A stretch of 55,277 bases of DNA, taken from the NCBI GenBank assembly GCA_903873415.1, contig CAIQOK010000150.1, positions 1 to 55,277 of the forward strand. Direction: 5' to 3'. The notes under the pieces were generated by a model. It ran no database searches and was not told the DNA's origin. It saw only the letters and a program-made list of their open reading frames with translations. A program made the position numbers and the translations under genes. Numbering within the stretch: the first letter of the stretch is position 1; the number at the start of each line of letters is the position of its first letter. Below, in pieces: positions 42,403-49,842 of this stretch. The DNA comes from an uncultured Verrucomicrobiota bacterium. Its GTDB lineage: Bacteria > Verrucomicrobiota > Verrucomicrobiia > Limisphaerales > CAIQOK01.

Positions 42403-42631
42403 GGCGTTTTGGAAGCAGGTGGATTGCCAAAACTTTAAAAGGGCTGTTTCCAAACTTCTGAACCCTGCTCTAGTGGTTAAAACATCCCTCCCACAAGCAC
42501 TGATTTTGGACAGTAGGTCGCAAAACAGGGCGGCAGGTGACAATCGAGGGCAGTCAAATGGAATGGCCTGAGGGGTGCATGCGGCATGAATACGAACCGG
42601 TATTATTCAGGCCAATCGGTGGTTTGAAAGT

Positions 42632-42660
42632 TTGACCTGATCGCGGCCGTTTCCTAGACT
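42632..42660 (+). promoter_or_regulatory. Candidate serA promoter
   Basis: TTGACC at 42632-42637 and TAGACT at 42655-42660 are spaced by 17 bp. The box ends 11 nt before the serA ATG at 42672, with no Shine-Dalgarno sequence, so the leader would be only a few nucleotides long. Confidence 0.55.
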
Positions 42661-42671
42661 TCCAGCTGCGT

Positions 42672-44267
42672 ATGAAAATACTGGTCTGTGATCCCATCTC
42701 GAAAAAGGGAATCGCCCTGCTCCAGCAGCGGCCTGAATTCCAGGTCGTGGTTCTGGACAAGCGTTTGTCAGAAGCCGAGCTGCTACCCATCGTCGCTGAC
42801 GTGGTGGCAATGGTGGTGCGATCCGAAACCCGAATCACCAAACTCGTTCTCGAAGCCGCAACCCAGTTGCGCGTCGTGGGCCGGGCCGGCGTTGGAGTGG
42901 ATAATATTGACGTTGAAGCCGCCACCCAGCGGGGTGTTGTGGTCATGAACACGCCCGGCGGCAACACTATCACCACCGCGGAGCTTTCCTTTGCGATGCT
43001 GCTTAATCTCGCCCGCAAAGTCCCTCAGGCCCACGCTTCGATGACCGCCGGCAAATGGGATCGCAAGCAGTTTTCCGGCGTCGAGCTGGCCGGTAAGACC
43101 CTTGGCGTTCTGGGCATGGGCCGCATCGGCGGCGAGGTGGCCAAACGGGCGCTGGCCTTTGGAATGCGCGTTCTGGCCTACGATCCCTTTCTCACCGAGG
43201 CCCGGGCCAAGGCCATGGGCGTGTGGCTGGTGGATCTGGACGATCTTTACCGCGATGCCGATTTCATCACGGTGCACATGCCTGTCACGGAGCAGACCAA
43301 GGGCATGCTTAACACCGCCGCTTTTGCGAAGATGAAGCCCAAGGTTTGCTTGGTGAACTGTGCGCGGGGGGAGATCATCGCCGAGGACGATCTTTTGATG
43401 GCGTTGGATTCAGGCAAAGTGTCCGCTGCGGCACTGGATGTGTTTTCTGTGGAACCCCTGCCTGAGGCGCACCCTTTCCGCAAACATCCCGGGATCATTC
43501 TCACCCCGCATCTGGGCGCCAGCACCGCCGAGGCGCAGGAGAAATGCGGCATTGAGGTGGCCGAGGTGATTGCAGGTTATCTGCTCACCGGGGAGGTGCG
43601 CAACGCGGTCAATCTGCCTTATCTCGATGCCAAGACCTACGAGCAGGTCAAACCCTATCTTGCCTTGGGCGAAAAACTGGGCAGGCTTCTGGCTCAGTTG
43701 ACACCGTCTCAAGTCGACCGGATGCACATCACTTACGGCGGCAAGGCCCAGGAACTGCCCAACATTGATCCTATCACCCGCGCAGTTCTGCAGGGGTTCC
43801 TCTCCCGGGTGGCGGTCAAGGAGCTCAACAACATCAACGTGCGCAGCATCGCAGCCACCTTGGGCATCTCGGTGGAGGAAAAGCGATCCACCGAACCGGT
43901 CACCTTCAATGAGTGGCTCCATGTCCAGATCTTTCGCGGCGCTGAAAAACTCAATTCCGCCGGCGGCACTTTCTTCGGTTCCCCTGACAACCCCCGCATC
44001 GTCCGGGTCCACAGCCAGGCCACCGAGTTTGTCCCCTTTGGTGTGGTGCTGCTCCTCAACAACAAGGACCGCCCCGGAATTGTAGGCTATCTGGGCACGC
44101 TGTTGGCCAGGCACCAGGTGAATATTGCCAGCATGAGCCTGAGCCGTGACACCGTTGGAGGCCATGCCTTGACGGTTTTGAATTTGGACAGTGTCCCGCC
44201 CGGCGAAGTGCTGGACGAGATCCGAAACGACCCTGACATCACCAATGTTCAGGTGGTCCAACTGTAG
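42672..44267 (+). CDS. serA: D-3-phosphoglycerate dehydrogenase
   Basis: SerA oxidises 3-phosphoglycerate to phosphohydroxypyruvate, the first step of serine synthesis. The 531-residue long form has the NAD-binding GMGRIGGEVA (148-157) and catalytic Arg232, Glu261 and His280 (HLGAST). It then has an allosteric substrate-binding domain and a C-terminal ACT domain (RPGIVGYLGTLLARHQVNIASM), the usual site of serine feedback inhibition. The following peptidyl-prolyl isomerase gene starts 26 nt downstream. Confidence 0.96.
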   Translation: MKILVCDPISKKGIALLQQRPEFQVVVLDKRLSEAELLPIVADVVAMVVRSETRITKLVLEAATQLRVVGRAGVGVDNIDVEAATQRGVVVMNTPGGNTITTAELSFAMLLNLARKVPQAHASMTAGKWDRKQFSGVELAGKTLGVLGMGRIGGEVAKRALAFGMRVLAYDPFLTEARAKAMGVWLVDLDDLYRDADFITVHMPVTEQTKGMLNTAAFAKMKPKVCLVNCARGEIIAEDDLLMALDSGKVSAAALDVFSVEPLPEAHPFRKHPGIILTPHLGASTAEAQEKCGIEVAEVIAGYLLTGEVRNAVNLPYLDAKTYEQVKPYLALGEKLGRLLAQLTPSQVDRMHITYGGKAQELPNIDPITRAVLQGFLSRVAVKELNNINVRSIAATLGISVEEKRSTEPVTFNEWLHVQIFRGAEKLNSAGGTFFGSPDNPRIVRVHSQATEFVPFGVVLLLNNKDRPGIVGYLGTLLARHQVNIASMSLSRDTVGGHALTVLNLDSVPPGEVLDEIRNDPDITNVQVVQL

Positions 44268-44293
44268 TCCATTGTCAGCACCTCCAAAAAACT

Positions 44294-45391
44294 ATGTTCA
44301 ATCTAACCAAATCCCTCCTGCTGGTTGCAGCCTTGGCACCTTTGGGCGCCTTGGCCGCCGCCCCCGATCAACCGGCGTCCGCCCCGGTAAAACCTCTGGT
44401 CAACCCTGGCGACCTGTTCACCAACACCGTGGTGGCCCGCGGCAAAGGCCTATCCATCACACGCTCACAGCTGGATGAAGCCCTCATAGGCATTAAATCC
44501 AGCGCGGCGGCCCGCGGTCAGGCCGTTCCCGCCGAGCAGGTTGCCATGCTTGAAAAGCAGGTGTTGCAGCGGCTTATCCAAGTCCAACTCCTCAATTCCA
44601 AAGCCACGGCCGCCGATAAGGCTGCGGGCAAGGAATTCGCCACCAAGCGTCTGGCTGAGCTGTCCCAGCGCTCCGGGACGGAGGAAATGCTGGCCAAGCA
44701 GCTGAAGGCATTGGGCATGACTCGCGAGGAACTCACCTCCAAGATGGCTGAGGAAGCCACCGCCGAGGTGGTTGTCAAACGCGAACTCAAGGCCGAGGCG
44801 GCGGATGAGGACGTCAAAAAATTCTATGCCGACAACCCGTCCAAATTCGAGCAGCCGGAAATGGTCCGCGCCGCCCACGTGCTGCTCATGACCAGCGACC
44901 CGGCCACCCATTCTGAAATGTCCGCCGAGCAGAAGGCGGCGAAGAAGAAAATCGCCGATGAAGTGTTGAAGAAGGCCCGCGCCGGCGAGGACTTTGCCAA
45001 GCTGGCCAAGGAGTATTCCGAAGACCCTGGCTCGAAGGACAAGGGTGGCGAATACAAATTCCCGCGCGGCCAGATGGTGCCGGAGTTTGAAGCCGCCGCC
45101 TTCTCCCTCACCACCAATCAGGTCAGCGACATTGTCACCACCCAGTTCGGCTATCATATCATCAAGCTGCTGGAAAAACTCCCGGCCAAGAAGATGGAGT
45201 TTGACTCCAAGCTCTCCGCCGACATCAAGGAATATCTTACCAATCAGACCGTTCAGAAGCGGGTTCCTGAATACATGGAAAAGCTCAGCAAGGAGGCCGG
45301 GGTGGACATCCTCGACCCGCAGCTCAAGCCTGTGCCCATGCCCGCTCCCCCGGCCGGTGTGCCGTCGCCGGTCAAGCCAGCCGCCAAGTAA
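44294..45391 (+). CDS. Periplasmic SurA/PpiC-like peptidyl-prolyl isomerase
   Basis: The 365-residue protein has a signal peptide (about 1-22), an N-terminal helical chaperone domain of the SurA_N kind (about 45-160) and a parvulin rotamase domain (about 170-275) with RAAHVLLM, FAKLAKEYSEDPGSKDKGGEY and FGYHIIKL. It would help fold outer-membrane proteins in the periplasm. The C-terminal tail is Pro/Ala-rich. It is followed by a good terminator and is possibly cotranscribed with serA. Confidence 0.92.
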   Translation: MFNLTKSLLLVAALAPLGALAAAPDQPASAPVKPLVNPGDLFTNTVVARGKGLSITRSQLDEALIGIKSSAAARGQAVPAEQVAMLEKQVLQRLIQVQLLNSKATAADKAAGKEFATKRLAELSQRSGTEEMLAKQLKALGMTREELTSKMAEEATAEVVVKRELKAEAADEDVKKFYADNPSKFEQPEMVRAAHVLLMTSDPATHSEMSAEQKAAKKKIADEVLKKARAGEDFAKLAKEYSEDPGSKDKGGEYKFPRGQMVPEFEAAAFSLTTNQVSDIVTTQFGYHIIKLLEKLPAKKMEFDSKLSADIKEYLTNQTVQKRVPEYMEKLSKEAGVDILDPQLKPVPMPAPPAGVPSPVKPAAK

Positions 45392-45407
45392 TCTTCCCAT
45401 CCCGCCT

Positions 45408-45435
45408 AAACGGCCCGGCTTGTGCCGGGCCGTTT
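45408..45435 (+). terminator. Hairpin terminator after the isomerase gene
   Basis: AAACGGCCCGGC at 45408-45419 pairs perfectly with GCCGGGCCGTTT at 45424-45435 around a TTGT loop, followed by GCTTTTC. The 12-bp GC-rich stem makes a convincing terminator despite the interrupted T tract. Confidence 0.82.
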
Positions 45436-45469
45436 GCTTTTCATCCCCGACATCGGCCCACTTTGCCCT

Positions 45470-45497
45470 TTGAACTTCCCCGGCCTGCTCGTATAAA
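45470..45497 (+). promoter_or_regulatory. Candidate exbB promoter
   Basis: TTGAAC at 45470-45475 and TATAAA at 45492-45497 are spaced by 16 bp. The -10 box ends 6 nt before the exbB ATG. The intervening GAGGGC is too close to act as a normal ribosome binding site, so a leaderless start is likely. Confidence 0.5.
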
Positions 45498-45503
45498 GAG
45501 GGC

Positions 45504-46136
45504 ATGTTAACTTTGCCCCAGCTGCTCAAAAATGGCGGGCCGGTTTTATGGTTGATTCTTCTGGCCAGCGCCGTCGCCTTGGTCGTCTTCATCCAGCGCC
45601 TGCTTCACTGCCATCGCGAACAGATCAATTCCATCGAGTTCCTCAACGGCGTGCGGAATGTCCTGCGTCGCGATAACATCGTGGAGGCCATTTCCATCTG
45701 CGATGCCACTCCGGGCCCCGTTGCCCGGATGGTGAAGACCGCGATTATCAACCGGGACCGGGGGCGTGAGCGATTGCTGGAGGTGCTCGAGGAGGCCGGA
45801 CTCATCGAAGTGCCCCGGCTCGAGGAACGTTTGAACCTTCTCGCCACCATCGCCCAACTTGCTCCTCTCCTGGGCCTCTTCGGCACCGTTCTGGGATTCA
45901 TCCAACTTTTCGGGGATTTGCAGGCGGCCGGACTTCTGGCCAATGTGAAAATGCTCTCCGGCGGGATCTGGCAGGCCTTGATCTGTTCAGCCTGCGGGCT
46001 GGCCGTGGCCATTCCGGCCCACGCCGGTTACAATTACCTCGTCAGCCGCGTCAACAAAATCGTGCTCGACATGGAACGGGCTGCCGCTGAGATCGTCAGC
46101 ATCGTCACCGAAAACGGCAGTCCCCAGCCGGCATGA
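45504..46136 (+). CDS. exbB: MotA/TolQ/ExbB-family proton channel
   Basis: The 210-residue protein has three hydrophobic helices (about 12-30, 108-133, 150-175) and the ExbB/TolQ signature LLGLFGTVLGFIQLF with a later GIWQALICSACGLAVAIPAH. With ExbD it would couple the proton gradient to a TonB-like protein. Its stop overlaps the exbD-like start by 4 nt. Confidence 0.92.
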   Translation: MLTLPQLLKNGGPVLWLILLASAVALVVFIQRLLHCHREQINSIEFLNGVRNVLRRDNIVEAISICDATPGPVARMVKTAIINRDRGRERLLEVLEEAGLIEVPRLEERLNLLATIAQLAPLLGLFGTVLGFIQLFGDLQAAGLLANVKMLSGGIWQALICSACGLAVAIPAHAGYNYLVSRVNKIVLDMERAAAEIVSIVTENGSPQPA

Positions 46137-46573
46137 AATTCCCCCGCAACGCCCGGCTTCTCCGGACTCAGTTTGAGGCCGCGCCTTTTGCATCGGTCCT
46201 TTTCCTGCTCGTCATTTTCATCCTGCTCGGCTCGATGGTCTACACCCCGGGGGTCCGGGTGTCCCTGCAGCTGCCTCGGACCGAGGAGCTTCCCGGCACC
46301 GACCACCCCTCCGTGTCAGTCGCTGTCACCGCCGATGGCCAGTATTATCTGGAAAACCAACTGATCGACGAGGCCGCTTTTACAAACCGGCTGCGGAGTG
46401 CCGTCCGAAAATCTCCCGAGCCGCTAACTCTGGTGCTGCAAGCCGACAAGGCCGTCACGGAGGAAATCCTGATTCACATCTCGATTCTGGCAAGGCGGAG
46501 CGGGATTCAGGATTTGCTGCTGGCCACATTGCCGAGAGCATTCGATTCACCCGCTCCCGGCACCCATCCATGA
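46133..46573 (+). CDS. exbD: ExbD/TolR-family protein lacking the channel aspartate
   Basis: A 146-residue protein with one N-terminal helix and a periplasmic domain (VSVAVTADGQYYLENQLID..., VLQADKAVTEEILIHIS) typical of ExbD/TolR. Family members have P-F/L-I-D-V at the start of the helix, where the Asp carries protons. Here the segment is PFASVLFLLVIFILL, with Ser21 at that position. The nearest acid is Glu15, one turn before. It overlaps both neighbours by 4 nt, so it is cotranscribed and coupled. The substitution needs checking against relatives. Confidence 0.85.
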   Translation: MKFPRNARLLRTQFEAAPFASVLFLLVIFILLGSMVYTPGVRVSLQLPRTEELPGTDHPSVSVAVTADGQYYLENQLIDEAAFTNRLRSAVRKSPEPLTLVLQADKAVTEEILIHISILARRSGIQDLLLATLPRAFDSPAPGTHP

Positions 46574-47346
46574 CAAGCACCACCCCGGAACCTCCACCTT
46601 GGACCCGGTCGCGGTGGATCCTGGCCGTCTTTGGTGTTCTTGTCCTGCAAGTGTTGCTGGTCTTTTGGTTGAGCGACCGGTCTCCTCAGCGCTCCGTTCA
46701 TCCGCCGGCCGCGCCCGTGATTCGTCTGGCAGCCAAGGCCGCCAACGGTTGGTTGGCCCTTCAAAACCCCTTGCTCTTTGGATTGCCCCCGCAACCGGAA
46801 GGCTTTTCCGGCGGCGCCTGGCTCGACTTTGAGCGGCTGAACTTCCAGTCCGCGGATTGGACTGAGCCGCCGCGTTGGCTGCCGCTGAGGGTTGAAACTC
46901 TGGCCGACGATTTCAAGTGGCTTCTGCGGACGAATTCCATTCCGGTTTTCCCCACTTTTGCGCCTCCAACGCCTCAGCCTTCCAGCCCCTCGGTCGGGGC
47001 TCAAGAGCCGGTTTCACCTCCCTCCCGTTTGAGTCTGGAAGGCGGGTTGGCCCGGCGCGGGTTGCGGCAGGAAATCCGCATGCCGGCCCAGACGAACATC
47101 GACCTTGTCGCGCCCAGTTGTGTGCAGGTCTTGGTCAACGCGGCGGGGTTTGTCGAGTCTCCTCCGGTGCTTTTGCCATTGTTAACCACCGGTCAACGGG
47201 GTCTGCCGGAAGCCGACCTTTTGGCTCTGGCTTTGGCCAGAGCCGCCCGGTTCGAGCCGGAGGCGGGCGACAGTCTGGGTCGCCTGATTTTTCACTGGCA
47301 GACCGTCCCGCCAGCCACTACCAACAGCGTTTCCTCCACTCCCTGA
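46570..47346 (+). CDS. TonB-like protein (probable)
   Basis: The 258-residue protein has a cytoplasmic N-terminus, one hydrophobic helix (about 17-34), a Pro-rich middle (about 125-155) and a C-terminal domain with VQVLVNAAGFVES and ARAARFEPEA. The latter matches the pattern of TonB C-terminal domains (V-x-V-L-V-x-A-x-G-x-V, then A-x-R-A-A-R-F-x-P). Position directly after exbB-exbD, with an ATGA overlap, supports a TonB role. Similarity is weak elsewhere. Confidence 0.7.
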   Translation: MTSTTPEPPPWTRSRWILAVFGVLVLQVLLVFWLSDRSPQRSVHPPAAPVIRLAAKAANGWLALQNPLLFGLPPQPEGFSGGAWLDFERLNFQSADWTEPPRWLPLRVETLADDFKWLLRTNSIPVFPTFAPPTPQPSSPSVGAQEPVSPPSRLSLEGGLARRGLRQEIRMPAQTNIDLVAPSCVQVLVNAAGFVESPPVLLPLLTTGQRGLPEADLLALALARAARFEPEAGDSLGRLIFHWQTVPPATTNSVSSTP

Positions 47347-47347
47347 A

Positions 47348-47572
47348 ATGTCGCTTGCGGAACTTATTTTCAGCTACGTCGCCGTCCTGCTGGGCGCACT
47401 CTGTGCCGTGGGGGTCTATCAGGAATTCCGCCAGCGACACTTCAAACCCGCCCCGAGCAAGGACCAGATCTTCCGCTGCCAGAAGTGCGGTTACGTTTAC
47501 ACCGATGATCCGGATGTGGACCGTTCCCGCTGCTCGCACTGCGGCAAACTTAACGAGGCGATCGAATTTTAG
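47348..47572 (+). CDS. Small membrane-anchored zinc-ribbon protein
   Basis: A 74-residue protein with an N-terminal helix (about 6-24) and a rubredoxin-like zinc ribbon, CQKCGY...CSHCGK (Cys44, 47, 62, 65). The ATG is one base after the tonB-like stop, so it belongs to the exb operon. No function is known; the ribbon would face the cytoplasm or periplasm depending on topology. Confidence 0.78.
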   Translation: MSLAELIFSYVAVLLGALCAVGVYQEFRQRHFKPAPSKDQIFRCQKCGYVYTDDPDVDRSRCSHCGKLNEAIEF

Positions 47573-47712
47573 CCGTCGACCGATCCCGGGTGCCGCGCAT
47601 TTTTTGTCCGCGCCTTCCATTCCGGTTTCCAAGCCGTTTTTCCCCTTCGGACAGCGACGGGTGGTTGGTTTTCGCCGATGAGCTTAGGCCTCAATCCTCA
47701 TCCGCAACGGGA

Positions 47713-49086
47713 TCACACGGGGTCGATGGGCAGACCAAGTCGGCGGAAGCGCTGCAATTTGTAAAGCAGGGCACGGCGGCTGATGCCCAGAGCCTTTGCC
47801 GTCTCGGTCCGGTTGAAGGCATGCTGTTCAAGGGCTTGTAAAATGGCCCGGCACTCGATCTCCTCGAGTTTTTTTTCCTCTGTGGATTCTGCTCCAACGT
47901 GTTCAACCGCCGCAGTGCGGACGCGCGTCGGCAGGTGTTCGGGAAAGATCATCTCGCTGCGTGAGAGAAGGGCCGCCCGTTCCATGGCGTTGCGCAGTTC
48001 GCGCACATTGCCCGGCCAAGAGTAGTTTTCCAGGCAGCGTTCGGCCGCCGCGGCAAACCTGGCCCGGCCCCGCGCAAAGTCGGCGATGAACCGGGTGGCC
48101 AGCGGCAGGATGTCTTCACGCCGCTCGCGCAACGGCGGAAGATGCAACTCCACCACGCTCAGCCGGTAGAAGAGGTCCTCTCGGAACCGCCCGGTTTTGA
48201 CATCCTCCTCGAGGTTGCGGTTGCTGGCGGCCAGCAGTCTGGCCTGGGTCTGGATTTCCCGGTTTGAGCCGACTCTCTGGAAGCGGCCATTCTGGGTGAC
48301 CCGCAGCAGTTTGGCCTGCAACTGCGGGGACATTTCGCCGATTTCGTCCAAAAAAATGGTGCCTTGGCTAGCCTCCTCAAAACGGCCGATGCGCTGGGCG
48401 TGGGCTCCGGTGAACGCCCCGCGTTCGTGTCCGAACAACTCGCTCTCAAGCAGGTTTTCCGGCAGCGCTGCGCAGTTCACTTTGACCAGCGGCCCCCCCG
48501 CCCGTCCGCTCCAGGCATGCAGGACATCGGCCAGCACCTCCTTGCCCACCCCGCTCTCACCCGTCAGAAGAACGCGCGTTTCCGAGGGTGCAACCAGCGC
48601 GGCATCCCGGAAGACGGCCTGCATGAGCGGACTGAAAGCGATGACTCCCGGGGGCAGCGGCCGGTCCGGATCCCGTCCCGTAGCGGCGGGGGGTTCAAGC
48701 CCGACTGACTGATGGACCGAGGCCAAAAGTTCATCCAGATCGATCGGCTTGGCCAGATAGTTGACGGCCCCGTCGCGCATCGCTTCCACCGCGTCACGGA
48801 TGTCGGTGTAGGCGGTGACGAGCAGCACGGGCAATGTGAGGTGTTCCTGCCTCGCCAGACGCAGGGTTTCCAACCCCGAGAGCCCGGGCATCCGCACATC
48901 GGAAATCATCAGGTCAAAGGGTTTTCCGCGGAGCAGTTCCAGGGCGCGCGCCCCGCTGTCGGCCGTTTCAATCTGAAACCCCTGACCGCGCAGAAAAGTC
49001 CCCAGCAGGCTGCGCTGGCCGGCGTCGTCGTCCACGATCAGGAGGCGAGGGGTTGAGCCGGGTGTTTTGCGGAGTTGGGACAGCAC
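47713..49086 (-). CDS. Sigma-54-dependent NtrC-type response regulator
   Basis: The 457-residue protein has a receiver domain (LLIVDDDAG, phospho-acceptor Asp63 in LMISDVRMPG, Lys in LAKPID) and an AAA+ sigma-54 activator domain. The latter has GESGVGKE, the sigma-54-contacting GAFTGA and FLDEIGEM. A C-terminal Fis-type helix-turn-helix (NRTETAKALGISRRALLYKL) follows. It activates sigma-54 promoters when phosphorylated. The start is GTG at 49086. No partner kinase gene adjoins it. Confidence 0.95.
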   Translation of the reverse strand: MLSQLRKTPGSTPRLLIVDDDAGQRSLLGTFLRGQGFQIETADSGARALELLRGKPFDLMISDVRMPGLSGLETLRLARQEHLTLPVLLVTAYTDIRDAVEAMRDGAVNYLAKPIDLDELLASVHQSVGLEPPAATGRDPDRPLPPGVIAFSPLMQAVFRDAALVAPSETRVLLTGESGVGKEVLADVLHAWSGRAGGPLVKVNCAALPENLLESELFGHERGAFTGAHAQRIGRFEEASQGTIFLDEIGEMSPQLQAKLLRVTQNGRFQRVGSNREIQTQARLLAASNRNLEEDVKTGRFREDLFYRLSVVELHLPPLRERREDILPLATRFIADFARGRARFAAAAERCLENYSWPGNVRELRNAMERAALLSRSEMIFPEHLPTRVRTAAVEHVGAESTEEKKLEEIECRAILQALEQHAFNRTETAKALGISRRALLYKLQRFRRLGLPIDPV

Positions 49087-49175
49087 TGCATCAAGCTAGC
49101 AAAGGGCTGCGGCCGGCGGCAAGGCATGTCCCGCAGTAAAAGGATTTGTGCCGGCGGATTGCCGGGTGCTGCGCG

Positions 49176-49739
49176 TCAACTCCAGCCCAAGCGTCCCAGC
49201 CAACGGTAGAGGGCGTGCCGGCGCATGACGGATTTGACGTAGGATTGCGTGGAGCGAAAGCCGATGTGATCGATGAAGGCCAGGCTGTTGGTGGAAGCCT
49301 CACCGGTTTTCCACTTGAGAACATTGCCGCGGCCGGCGTTGTAATCCGCCAGCGCATAAGGAACCGGGTTGTCGCCGGCCGCATAACGCTTGATTAGCCG
49401 GCCCAGATAATAAGCTCCGGCCAAGGTGTTGGTTGACGGATCCAGACAATGCTCATGTTGAAAGTCGGAATTGTGCCGGGCGTCAGCCCATTGCTGGGCG
49501 GCGATTTCCTGGATCTGCATCAGTCCGATTTCGCCGTGGGAGCCGCGGGCTTCGGGGTGGAAACGGCTTTCGCGCCAGACCACCGCCCGGACCAGAAGAG
49601 GGTCCACACCGGCTTGACGTGAAGCCGAATTGATCTGTGGAATGAACTGCCTGGCGCGCCATTCGTCCCGGGCCAGCCAGAGCGTGGTCAGCGCCACCCC
49701 CAACAACGACAGAATAAAAATGGGCCGGCACCGTTTCAT
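49176..49739 (-). CDS. Lytic transglycosylase (SLT domain)
   Basis: The 187-residue protein has an N-terminal hydrophobic signal or anchor (about 7-22) and a Slt70-type domain with catalytic Glu57 in VVWRESRFHP, then GEIGLMQI and ADYNAGRGNV. It cleaves peptidoglycan with anhydromuramic acid formation, in wall turnover or for insertion of envelope machines. It is convergent to nothing and lies 103 bp upstream of, and divergent from, priA. Confidence 0.92.
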   Translation of the reverse strand: MKRCRPIFILSLLGVALTTLWLARDEWRARQFIPQINSASRQAGVDPLLVRAVVWRESRFHPEARGSHGEIGLMQIQEIAAQQWADARHNSDFQHEHCLDPSTNTLAGAYYLGRLIKRYAAGDNPVPYALADYNAGRGNVLKWKTGEASTNSLAFIDHIGFRSTQSYVKSVMRRHALYRWLGRLGWS

Positions 49740-49804
49740 CCGCTGTTTTTACCCTGCCACTCCCGGCGAGTCCAGAACTCAGACCAGCCGGCGGGCTGCG
49801 GCCC

Positions 49805-49833
49805 TTGACACACGCCTTGCTACCTTCGACTCT
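49805..49833 (+). promoter_or_regulatory. Candidate priA promoter
   Basis: A perfect TTGACA at 49805-49810 and GACTCT at 49828-49833 are spaced by 17 bp, ending 9 nt before the priA ATG at 49843. No Shine-Dalgarno sequence is present. Confidence 0.45.
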
Positions 49834-49842
49834 GCTTGTCTC

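Larger units (their letters stand above)
42178..42671. other. Intergenic region between mlaD-like gene and serA
   Basis: The only candidate gene is a small minus-strand frame at 42241-42402. The rest is unremarkable apart from the serA promoter at 42632-42660. No repeat of either dispersed family occurs here. Confidence 0.5.
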
